DNA of 22,877 nucleotides from an uncultured Muribaculaceae bacterium (GTDB taxonomy: Bacteria > Bacteroidota > Bacteroidia > Bacteroidales > Muribaculaceae): contig CAJTWL010000032.1 of NCBI GenBank assembly GCA_910579845.1, positions 1-22,877 on the forward strand, given 5' to 3'. The notes below the pieces were generated by a model, which saw only the letters and a list, made by a program, of their open reading frames with translations, made no database searches and was not told where the DNA came from. Of this stretch, positions 15,591-22,877 are shown piece after piece (position 1 is the stretch's first letter; each line of letters starts with the position of its first letter). The position numbers and the translations under genes are program-made.

Positions 15591-16654
15591 AACATTCCTT
15601 TTGACGAGGGTGTGGCATCGCTGAGAATATCCCTGCGCTTCGCCGCTTTGAGACTGCGGGCGAATGCCTTGAATACCCCCTCTATTATATGATGGTTGTT
15701 CTCCCCTCTTGCCTCCACATGAAGATTGGCATTCATGTTATAGGCAATTGTATGGAAAAAATGTTTGAACATCTCTGTCGGTGTATCACCAACATACTCA
15801 CGTGTGAACGGAACATCCCATTCAAACGAGAATCTGCCGCCGAGATCAAGAAGCACCATAGCTCTGCTCTCGTCCATAGGCAGTGCGAATCCATAGCGTT
15901 CAATTCCTTTTTTATCACCTAATGCGGTGCATATTGCCTGACCGAGAGCGATACCGACATCCTCCATGGTATGATGCTCGTCAACTTCAAGGTCTCCCTT
16001 GCATTCTATCTGTAATAGAAAATCACCGTGATGAGGAAGCTGGTAAAGCATATGATCGAAAAATTTCAATCCGGTGTCGATCCGGCTCTCTCCTTTCCCA
16101 TCGAGATCGAGAAATACGCGGATACGAGTCTCCGCCGTATTCCTCTCCACCTCAGCCTTCCGTTCTTTGCCCAATATGGCACGCAGCACATCCTGCCATC
16201 CGGGCGTATCTTCACTTCCAAGACGTATTCCTTTTGCCCCGAGATTCCTTGCAAGCTGCAGGTCTGTCTCTCTGTCACCGATGACAAAGGATTCCGAGAG
16301 ATCATAGCTACCGTCCATATACGACTCAAGCATTGCGGTACCGGGCTTCCGGGTCGGAAGGTTATCTTCCGGTAACGATCTGTCTATAAGCTGATCGGCA
16401 AACACAATGCCCTCCCCCTCAAGCAGACCCAACATTTTATTGTGCGCGGGGAAAAACGTTTCTTCCGGGAATGAATCCGTACCCAATCCATCCTGATTGG
16501 ATACCATAACAAGCTCCCAACCCTCTTTGACAAGCACGGAAAGAGCCGTTATGACCCCCGGTACAAACTCCAGTTTCTCAAGCGAATCTATCTGCTCGTC
16601 GGCAGGCTCCTTTATAATAGTTCCGTCACGGTCTATGAATAATGCACGTTTCAT
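15587..16654 (-). CDS. hisB: Bifunctional histidinol-phosphatase / imidazole glycerol phosphate dehydratase
   Basis: This 355-residue fusion (HisNB) covers the sixth and eighth steps of histidine synthesis. Residues 1-165 are a HAD phosphatase with the nucleophile Asp8 and acid Asp10 in DRDGT, Ser52, Lys103 and Asp127 in GDRETD. The zinc-binding Cys/His loop known from E. coli HisB (CPH...CDCRKP) is replaced here by IDRSLPEDNLPTRKP, with no cysteine. Residues about 167-355 are the manganese-dependent dehydratase, with FFDHML, DEHHTMED, the second DESRAM segment and NNHHIIE. Both active sites otherwise look intact. It overlaps hisC and hisH by four bases each. Confidence 0.96.
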   Translation of the reverse strand: MKRALFIDRDGTIIKEPADEQIDSLEKLEFVPGVITALSVLVKEGWELVMVSNQDGLGTDSFPEETFFPAHNKMLGLLEGEGIVFADQLIDRSLPEDNLPTRKPGTAMLESYMDGSYDLSESFVIGDRETDLQLARNLGAKGIRLGSEDTPGWQDVLRAILGKERKAEVERNTAETRIRVFLDLDGKGESRIDTGLKFFDHMLYQLPHHGDFLLQIECKGDLEVDEHHTMEDVGIALGQAICTALGDKKGIERYGFALPMDESRAMVLLDLGGRFSFEWDVPFTREYVGDTPTEMFKHFFHTIAYNMNANLHVEARGENNHHIIEGVFKAFARSLKAAKRRDILSDATPSSKGML

Positions 16655-17718
16655 ATTTTCTTGCCGGTAGAATCCAATAATTCAAGTAACAACTCATTCT
16701 GTTCCGGAGTACCGACCGTGATACGCAGACAACCAGCGCAACCACGCACCCGATTGCGGTTTCTGACCAATGCCCCTCCATGAAGAAGCATATCGTAGAC
16801 AGCATCCGGATCATCAAATTCGACAAGCAGGAAGTTGGCATCTGAAGGGTGCACCTTCCTGACACCGGGCTTCGATGGCAGCTCTCTCTCAAGTCGCTTG
16901 CGCTCCGAGATGATTGTCTCTATCATATCCGTTATATCCTCATGCTCCATCAGACGTCTGGCAACCTCCCGCTGCGTGGGTCCGTTCACATTATACGGGT
17001 ATTTGACCATTGCCATGGCTTTCGCCACTGACGGATGGCAGAACGCCATGCCAAGCCTCAATGACGCCATGCCTCTTGCCTTGGAAAGAGTACGCAGAAT
17101 CACCACATTCGGAAATCTATCAAGAATGGGCAACATAGAGCCTTTATCTGAGAAATCCACATATGCCTCGTCTATTACAAGCATACCGCCGACCCTTCGG
17201 GCAAGGTCTGAAAGGTCCTCTACAGCAAATGCGTTGCCTGTGGGATTATTTGGAGAACAGACCCATGTGAGACGTGTGTTCGCATCAGCGGCATCAACCA
17301 AAGCAGCGACGGGCAGCGAATAACCGTCTCCAAGCGACACCTGACGCACTTCCACATCATTGATTGCAGCCGACACTTCATATACTCCGTATGTGGGAGC
17401 AATGATCACAATGTTATCCAATCCGGGTCTGCAGAAAATACGCATCAGAATATCTATAGCTTCATCGGACCCTGCGCCACCAATAAAGATAGTATCTGTC
17501 GGAGCGCCAAATATTCTCGATATAACACTTTTCAGTTCTTTCTGATGAGGATCCGGATATCGGTTCACACCATTGTCAAACGGATTCTCATTGGCATCGA
17601 GCCATGCTGTTATCCCTTCGCCGGAGAACTCGTCTCTTGCTGTCGAATAAGGCACTAATGCCCGTATATTACGTCGCATGAGAGCGGCAGGATCAAAATT
17701 CTCAGTCATTGATCTCAT
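16651..17718 (-). CDS. hisC: Histidinol-phosphate aminotransferase
   Basis: This 355-residue PLP-dependent class I/II aminotransferase converts imidazole-acetol phosphate and glutamate to histidinol phosphate. The PLP lysine is Lys213 in LSKARGMASLRLG. The other cofactor contacts are CSPNNPTGN, DEAYVDF and the N-terminal DANENPFDN. The start could be the ATG at 17718 or a second ATG at 17709, giving an overlap of 17 or 8 bases with hisD; I keep the longer. A four-base overlap links it to hisB. Confidence 0.95.
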   Translation of the reverse strand: MRSMTENFDPAALMRRNIRALVPYSTARDEFSGEGITAWLDANENPFDNGVNRYPDPHQKELKSVISRIFGAPTDTIFIGGAGSDEAIDILMRIFCRPGLDNIVIIAPTYGVYEVSAAINDVEVRQVSLGDGYSLPVAALVDAADANTRLTWVCSPNNPTGNAFAVEDLSDLARRVGGMLVIDEAYVDFSDKGSMLPILDRFPNVVILRTLSKARGMASLRLGMAFCHPSVAKAMAMVKYPYNVNGPTQREVARRLMEHEDITDMIETIISERKRLERELPSKPGVRKVHPSDANFLLVEFDDPDAVYDMLLHGGALVRNRNRVRGCAGCLRITVGTPEQNELLLELLDSTGKKI

Positions 17719-18988
17719 TTATTCGGATTGTAACGGCAAGCGCGTGGGCATCAAGTCCTTCGGCACGTGCCATTGTGGTTATTACGGGTGACAAGGACTC
17801 AAGACCTTCCCGGCTGAGAGTCTGATAGGTGACCCTGCGCATAAAGCTGTCTGTATTCACTCCACTCAATGAAGAAGCCCATCCTCCGGTAGGCAAAGTA
17901 TGGTTGGTGCCCGACGCATAGTCACCGGCACTCTCCGGAGCATAGTCGCCGACAAAAACACTTCCCGCCTCTGTTGTATACGCGGCTATTTCCGAAGCGT
18001 TTGCTGTCGCTATTATCAGATGCTCCGGAGCATACCTGTTGGCGGCTTTGATCATGGATTCGGTATCAGGAAGTACAATAATATGACTCTTTGCAAGCGA
18101 ACTTTCGATGCAGTCGACACGATTCAGCCGATGGCGCAATATGTCAATCTGATTCTGCACCTTCAGCGCGAACTCTTCCGAAAGGCATAGAAACATGGAC
18201 TGGCTGTCCGGTCCGTGCTCAGCCTGCGACAAAAGATCGGCGGCAACGAATGCCGGATTTGCCCTGTCATCGGCGATAACCATGACTTCACTCGGTCCTG
18301 CCGGCATATCTATGGCAGTGGATAGGGAAACAATCTGTTTGGCCTTGGTCACATAACGGTTGCCCGGACCGAATATCTTGTTTACCCTGGGAACAGTCTG
18401 CGTTCCATAAGCCATGGCGGCTATGGCCTGGGCTCCGCCTATTGCAAAAACCTTATCTACCTTGCAGATTGCGGCCGCGGCAAGTATTTCGGGAGCGATA
18501 TGCCCCCCTTGACCGGCAGGAGTACACAACACCACCTCCTTGCATCCGGCAAGCCGTGCTGGAACCGCAAGCATGAGCACTGTGGAAAACAACGGCGCGC
18601 GACCACCCGGAATATACAGCCCGACTTTAGGAACAGGAACCTGTCTCTGCACACAAACCACACCCGGAGCGGTCTCGACCGTTATTGGCTCCATCAGCTG
18701 TGCGCGATGAAACGCCTCTATGTTGGACGCTGCGTTACGCATAGCTGTCAGCACATCGGCATCGACCTCTTCAAGCGCCTTTTCGATGACTGCATCCGGC
18801 ACCTCAATATTCTCAAGATCTGAATGGTCGAATTGCATGGCAAGGCGACGGAGCGCTTCATCTCCATTGGTCCGCACATCGTTTATAATATTTCTTACGC
18901 TCTCCTCAACCTGAACATCATCCTGAGGAATGTTGCGCACAAATAGTCTGTCAAGCTGTTCAGCTCCCGGATTTATAGTAATATCCAT
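17702..18988 (-). CDS. hisD: Histidinol dehydrogenase
   Basis: This 428-residue zinc enzyme oxidises histidinol to histidine in two NAD-dependent steps, ending the pathway. Zinc ligands are visible as Gln255 and His258 in SQAEHGPD, Asp356 in SAGDYASG and His415 in LDAHAL. The catalytic Glu322-His323 pair lies in YAPEHL. The NAD-binding FGPGNRYVT and GPSEVMV motifs are standard. It begins six bases after the hisG stop and runs into hisC. Confidence 0.96.
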   Translation of the reverse strand: MDITINPGAEQLDRLFVRNIPQDDVQVEESVRNIINDVRTNGDEALRRLAMQFDHSDLENIEVPDAVIEKALEEVDADVLTAMRNAASNIEAFHRAQLMEPITVETAPGVVCVQRQVPVPKVGLYIPGGRAPLFSTVLMLAVPARLAGCKEVVLCTPAGQGGHIAPEILAAAAICKVDKVFAIGGAQAIAAMAYGTQTVPRVNKIFGPGNRYVTKAKQIVSLSTAIDMPAGPSEVMVIADDRANPAFVAADLLSQAEHGPDSQSMFLCLSEEFALKVQNQIDILRHRLNRVDCIESSLAKSHIIVLPDTESMIKAANRYAPEHLIIATANASEIAAYTTEAGSVFVGDYAPESAGDYASGTNHTLPTGGWASSLSGVNTDSFMRRVTYQTLSREGLESLSPVITTMARAEGLDAHALAVTIRINEIND

Positions 18989-18994
18989 TATATT

Positions 18995-19849
18995 TTAATT
19001 GATAAGATTATCAAGTTGAAGCACAAGAATATCCTCTGCTCCCAACTTTTTCAGTGCCTTTATCTTGTTCCACAACTCATTCTCCGCTATAACAGCATGC
19101 ATTGATACCCATCCCTTTTCGGCAAGAGGCAGCACTGTAGGACTTTTCATACCGGGCAACAACGCCACCGCATCATCCAATGCAGACTCCGGAAGATTTA
19201 GAAGCACATATTTCATCCCACGACTGGAGATTATGGATTTGAAACGGAATATAAGATCCGAAAGTATATCCCGCTTCTCTGCGGCGAGGTTGGAATTGGC
19301 AATCAGCACAGCCTGAGATGCGAATACCTGCTCAACCTCCTTCAGTCCATTCTGTATCAAAGTGCCTCCTGAAGAAACTATATCGAATATCGCATCAGCC
19401 ATACCTACTGCAGGAGCAATTTCCACAGATCCTGCAATCCGGTGAATCTCCGCTTTAACCCCCCTCTCCTCAAGAAATTTTCCGAGAATGTTAGGATAGC
19501 TTGTCGCTATACGTTTATTGACGCACCATTTCACTCCGTCGTAATCAACTGATTTAGGAACCGCTATGGATATGCGGCAGGCTCCGAAACCGAGATTCAT
19601 CGCTACATCCACTTTCTCGCCGGATTCAGCAACCTCGTTAAGTCCGACAATTCCGACATCGGCAACTCCCATGGCTACTGCCTGAGGTATGTCATCATCA
19701 CGCAAAAACAGCAGATCTACCGGCAATCCTTCCGCGCGAGCAAGTAACTTTCTGGAATTGGATCCGGAGGCTGATATTCCGGCATCTGAAAGAAGCGACA
19801 TACTTTTCTCGTTTAGACGCCCCTTGGCTTGTATAGCTATACGTAACAT
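18995..19849 (-). CDS. hisG: ATP phosphoribosyltransferase, long form
   Basis: This 284-residue HisG catalyses the first, committed step: ATP plus PRPP gives phosphoribosyl-ATP. The PRPP-binding loop is at about residues 152-164 (DAIFDIVSSGGTL), preceded by GVADVGIVGLNE. The length and the C-terminal region from about residue 210 fit the long form, which carries an ACT-like regulatory domain for histidine feedback and does not need HisZ. No hisZ is present. It is the first gene of the operon. A -7-like TAAATTTG lies 66-73 bases upstream. I see no histidine-rich leader peptide or obvious attenuator. Confidence 0.95.
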   Translation of the reverse strand: MLRIAIQAKGRLNEKSMSLLSDAGISASGSNSRKLLARAEGLPVDLLFLRDDDIPQAVAMGVADVGIVGLNEVAESGEKVDVAMNLGFGACRISIAVPKSVDYDGVKWCVNKRIATSYPNILGKFLEERGVKAEIHRIAGSVEIAPAVGMADAIFDIVSSGGTLIQNGLKEVEQVFASQAVLIANSNLAAEKRDILSDLIFRFKSIISSRGMKYVLLNLPESALDDAVALLPGMKSPTVLPLAEKGWVSMHAVIAENELWNKIKALKKLGAEDILVLQLDNLIN

Positions 19850-19914
19850 AATTTATATAGATGCAATTTTATACATTTTTAATCAAATTCTGCATAGATA
19901 TGCAGACAAAGTTG

Positions 19915-19922
19915 CAAATTTA
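19915..19922 (-). promoter_or_regulatory. Candidate -7 element for the his operon
   Basis: On the minus strand this reads TAAATTTG, matching TAnnTTTG, about 66 bases before the hisG start. A TTTG at the expected distance is missing; the nearest partial match is GTTG at 25 bases. The divergent 210-base gap to lysC is AT-rich. A weak plus-strand TAAATTTC (19978-19985) is the best, poor candidate for lysC. Confidence 0.38.
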
Positions 19923-20059
19923 ACTATTTAAATTTAAATCCAGCACTCAACGCTCCTTAATATACGAAGATAATATATAAATTTCCCTTATATTTTATCT
20001 ATCGAAAACTTTTTACTAATTTCACGCTCTGAAAACAAACAGATTATTTGCAGCTATTG

Positions 20060-21370
20060 ATGAAGGTAATTAAATTTGGAGGCACATCAGTCGGGAGTGC
20101 CCAAAGAATGAAAAATATGGTGGACATTGTAGTCCGCGAAGGGAAAGTTATGGTAGTGCTCAGCGCCATGTCAGGGACAACCAACTCTCTTATATCCATA
20201 ACAGACAAACTGAAAAACAATCTGGATGAAGAAGCTCTTTCCTGTATCGGGGAACTGGAGAAGAAATATACGGCTACAGTTGACGAACTATTACCGTCAT
20301 CCGACTCACGCGCCAAAGGGCTTGTGGTGGTGGATGAAATAATGGGTAAGCTTCGCGGATACGCAGGCACAAATATCAAGGTCAAGCAGGAAAAAGAGAT
20401 TGTTGCGTTCGGGGAAAAACTATCCACCCGTCTCGTAAATCTGTATATGAGAGAACGGGGACTTGACGTGATTCTGCTTGATGCCGCTGAATTCATGAGA
20501 ATCAAAGAGGACGGGGAACCGGACACCGAATACATAAAAAAACACATTACCGATAAATTGGATTCGAACCCCTCACACATGATCTATCTGACACAGGGCT
20601 TTATTTGCCGCAACCACATCGGAGAGATCGACAATCTGCAGAGAGGAGGCAGCGATTATACGGCATCGCTGATCGGCTCGGCTATAAATGCCGATGAGAT
20701 CCAGATCTGGACCGACATTGACGGCATGCATAATAACGACCCCAGGTTTGTGGAAGGAACAGCTCCGGTACACGAACTGCACTTCGAGGAAGCCGCAGAG
20801 CTTGCTTATTTCGGCGCTAAGATTCTGCATCCCACATGCGTGCAACCGGCTAAAAGCGCCAATATTCCGGTGCGGTTGCTGAACACAATGCAACCGGACG
20901 CTCCGGGAACCGTAATATACAACACTAAGCCTGACCATAAGATAAAAGCGATTGCCGCCAAAGACAACATCACCGCCATCAAGATCAAAAGCAGCCGCAT
21001 GTTGCTCGCTTATGGCTTTTTAAGAAAGGTTTTCGAGATTTTCGAGAAACACCATACAGCTATCGATATGATCACCACATCGGAAGTCGGTGTATCTGTA
21101 ACAATAGACAATGAGGACAATATCGATCCCATCATCAATGAATTATCACAATACGGAGCTGTGACTGTAGACCGCGACATGGTGATAATATGCGTTGTCG
21201 GTGATCTGGAATGGCAAAACCGGGGATTTGAGGCAAAGGTGGTCGATGCTCTCCGGAATGTTCCGGTGAGAATGATTTCTTATGGTGGAAGCAACTATAA
21301 TATATCCCTGCTTGTTAAAAAGGAGGACAAGATAAGATCCCTGCAGTTGCTTAGCGAACATCTTTTCTAA
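20060..21370 (+). CDS. lysC: Aspartate kinase, monofunctional, with ACT domains
   Basis: This 436-residue kinase phosphorylates aspartate, opening the lysine, threonine and methionine branches. I start it at the ATG at 20060, which gives the canonical MKVIKFGGTSVGS; the open frame begins earlier with a TTG at 20048. The kinase core has KFGGTSVG at residues 5-12, the RGGSDYTASLIG segment and WTDIDGMHNNDPR. From about residue 305 two ACT domains follow (ITAIKIKSS..., VGVSVTIDN), typical of feedback control by an aspartate-family amino acid. There is no homoserine dehydrogenase fusion. It is followed by lysA after 18 bases, so lysine is the likely main end product. Confidence 0.93.
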   Translation: MKVIKFGGTSVGSAQRMKNMVDIVVREGKVMVVLSAMSGTTNSLISITDKLKNNLDEEALSCIGELEKKYTATVDELLPSSDSRAKGLVVVDEIMGKLRGYAGTNIKVKQEKEIVAFGEKLSTRLVNLYMRERGLDVILLDAAEFMRIKEDGEPDTEYIKKHITDKLDSNPSHMIYLTQGFICRNHIGEIDNLQRGGSDYTASLIGSAINADEIQIWTDIDGMHNNDPRFVEGTAPVHELHFEEAAELAYFGAKILHPTCVQPAKSANIPVRLLNTMQPDAPGTVIYNTKPDHKIKAIAAKDNITAIKIKSSRMLLAYGFLRKVFEIFEKHHTAIDMITTSEVGVSVTIDNEDNIDPIINELSQYGAVTVDRDMVIICVVGDLEWQNRGFEAKVVDALRNVPVRMISYGGSNYNISLLVKKEDKIRSLQLLSEHLF

Positions 21371-21388
21371 AAACACATGCTTTAAACA

Positions 21389-22537
21389 ATGACTGAATTC
21401 CCCATATCAGGTTTCCGAGAAAAGGAAACTCCATTTTATTATTACGATATTTCCCTGCTCAAAAAGACCCTCGATACTATAAAGCGGACATCCGCATACC
21501 CCGGCTTTAAGGTGCATTATGCACTGAAAGCCAATTCCAACCCTGAACTGTTACGTATAATCTCATCTTATGGTCTGGGAGCCGACACAGTATCAGCAGG
21601 AGAGATCCGCACTGCTGTTGACACAGGATTCCCGGCTGCCAAAATCGCATTTGCAGGCGTAGGCAAGACTGATGCCGAAATTGAACTGGCTATAAAATAC
21701 GGCATAGGTGCTATGAACGTTGAGTCGCTCCCCGAACTGGAAAACATACGGGATATCGCATGCCGACTTGACATATGCGCCAATGTAGCCATACGGGTCA
21801 ACCCTGAGATTGACGCCCACACACATCATTATATCACCACGGGGCTCGCTGAAAACAAATTCGGGACTCTCGAATGCGATCTGGAACCTATGCTTCGCAT
21901 AATAAAAGATTGCGACAGACTCAATTTCACCGGATTCCACTTTCACATAGGCAGCCAGATCACCACTATGGAACCCTTCCGTATACTATGTGAACGCATC
22001 AATAAGCTGCAGGAGAAATATTCCGACATGGAGATTCCCACCTTAAATGTAGGCGGTGGTCTCGGTATCGATTACGACGATCCGGATCTGAATCCGATAC
22101 CTGACTTCAAAGGATACTTCGACACATTTGCGCGATACCTGCGTCTTAGACCCGGGCAGGAATTGCATTTCGAACTCGGCAGATCCATTGTAGCCCAATG
22201 CGGATCATTGATAAGCCGAGTGCTTTATGTCAAAGAGGGTCATCAAAAGAAATTTGTCATACTCGATGCAGGAATGACAGCGCTTATACGTCCCGCTTTG
22301 TATCAGGCATATCACCGCATTGACAATCTCACATCCGAGTCTGACAAAAAAGCCGAATATGATGTTGTGGGACCGATATGTGAATCATCCGACACATTCG
22401 GTGAAAACATAATTCTTCCGCTTACACACCGGGGAGACATAATAGCGATAAGATCAGCAGGCGCTTATGGCGAGACAATGGCTTCAACCTATAATTCCCG
22501 GCCGTTGCCACAGACTATGTTTTTCGACAATTTCTAA
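21389..22537 (+). CDS. lysA: Diaminopimelate decarboxylase
   Basis: This 382-residue PLP enzyme of the alanine-racemase fold decarboxylates meso-diaminopimelate to lysine, the last step of the pathway. The PLP lysine is Lys47 in HYALKANSN. Other markers are HFHIGSQ, GGGLGIDY (phosphate binding), ELGRSIVAQCG, CESSDTFG across the dimer interface, and SAGAYG near the C terminus. Length is slightly short but complete. With lysC it forms a two-gene operon joining the first and last steps of lysine synthesis. The gap after it has only weak stem-loops, such as ATTCCTA (22556-22562) with TAGGAAT (22587-22593). Confidence 0.94.
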   Translation: MTEFPISGFREKETPFYYYDISLLKKTLDTIKRTSAYPGFKVHYALKANSNPELLRIISSYGLGADTVSAGEIRTAVDTGFPAAKIAFAGVGKTDAEIELAIKYGIGAMNVESLPELENIRDIACRLDICANVAIRVNPEIDAHTHHYITTGLAENKFGTLECDLEPMLRIIKDCDRLNFTGFHFHIGSQITTMEPFRILCERINKLQEKYSDMEIPTLNVGGGLGIDYDDPDLNPIPDFKGYFDTFARYLRLRPGQELHFELGRSIVAQCGSLISRVLYVKEGHQKKFVILDAGMTALIRPALYQAYHRIDNLTSESDKKAEYDVVGPICESSDTFGENIILPLTHRGDIIAIRSAGAYGETMASTYNSRPLPQTMFFDNF

Positions 22538-22755
22538 TCAAGTCCGGAATAAGACATTCCTATTACAACATGATGAATGCTGTTTCTAGGAATACTTCCT
22601 GAAAGCTGTTTTGTAGTATATTTTGCGCTAATCTCATGTCTCTTTCGCTATCTTTCGACGCGTGCACTTACCCCGAGGAGGAATGAGGAGAATAGACGTT
22701 GCACTTCTTATTGGGAACTTTGGGGAATGAAAAAATTAATTTTTACACGAAATAT

Positions 22756-22786
22756 TTTGTATATTCAGAAAATCTTCATAACTTTG
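22756..22786 (+). promoter_or_regulatory. Consensus Bacteroidetes promoter for the tRNA
   Basis: TTTG at 22756-22759 and TAACTTTG at 22779-22786 are separated by exactly 19 bases, matching the -33/-7 consensus. Transcription would begin near 22793, about 34 bases before the mature tRNA. A small GGGAG/CTCCC stem (22798-22802 with 22808-22812) lies in the leader and may assist processing. Confidence 0.78.
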
Positions 22787-22826
22787 CATCCGCAAAAGGG
22801 AGCCTGTCTCCCCGTTGCATAAAGAT

Positions 22827-22877
22827 GGTGCCATAGCTCAGTTGGTAGAGCAAAGGACTGAAAATCCTTGTGTCCCC
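22827..22877 (+). tRNA. tRNA-Phe (GAA), 3' end cut by the window
   Basis: The acceptor 5' strand GGTGCCA is followed by TA, the D arm GCTC-AGTTGGTA-GAGC, and the anticodon arm AAGGA-CTGAAAA-TCCTT. The anticodon GAA at 22860-22862 decodes phenylalanine. The window ends in the variable/T-arm region, so about 25 bases are missing. Confidence 0.95.

Noticed and set aside
19850..20059. Histidine attenuator or lysine riboswitch in the divergent gap
   Set aside because: There is no run of His codons, and the gap is AT-rich with no extended conserved stems; it is too short on the lysC side for a lysine riboswitch.
22556..22601. Terminator after lysA
   Set aside because: The stems are only 5-7 bp, one with a 24-base loop, and no T tract follows, so support is too weak to list.

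Overview
The window looks like a chromosomal segment of a Bacteroidales bacterium. A gut lineage such as Muribaculaceae is my inference, not proven. The evidence is the Bacteroidetes-type promoters (TTTG, then about 20 bases, then TAnnTTTG), the weak or absent Shine-Dalgarno sites, the fused hisNB and hisIE genes, the large GLUG-repeat surface protein, and a tyrosine ammonia-lyase close to Flavobacterium-type enzymes. Almost all genes lie on the minus strand. Only lysC, lysA and the tRNA at the right edge are on the plus strand.

From left to right: positions 1-621 hold no convincing gene but contain a 37-bp palindrome, two REP-like hairpin repeats and a 14-bp inverted repeat. Positions 622-4096 (minus) are a translationally coupled three-gene operon encoding a tyrosine ammonia-lyase-like enzyme, a ketoacyl reductase and a ketosynthase. 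This is the signature of aryl-polyene/flexirubin-type pigment synthesis. Positions 4256-5614 encode a secreted alpha/beta hydrolase. Positions 5729-11875 encode a roughly 2050-residue exported GLUG-repeat protein with a textbook promoter upstream and a strong terminator downstream. Positions 11969-12615 hold a coupled pair of small genes, a two-helix membrane protein and a lipoprotein, which resemble phage lysis-cassette members. Positions 12687-12820 hold a second REP-like pair and a C10A8 tract.

Positions 12843-19849 (minus) are a complete histidine operon, hisG-D-C-NB-H-A-F-IE, covering all ten steps from PRPP and ATP to histidine. Most junctions overlap by a few bases; the one loose junction, hisF to hisIE, holds an AATTATGCAT repeat cluster. 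The operon is divergent from lysC-lysA (20060-22537, plus), which encode the first committed step of the aspartate family and the last step of lysine synthesis. A near-consensus promoter and the first 51 bases of a tRNA-Phe(GAA) gene end the window.

The his and lys genes are ordinary housekeeping. The parts most worth a second look are the REP-like repeat family (four copies with a shared TTGGGAG guide and a GTCYC loop, but opposite arrangement at the two loci), the compact lyase-reductase-ketosynthase operon, the giant GLUG protein and the orphan lysis-like gene pair beside it.
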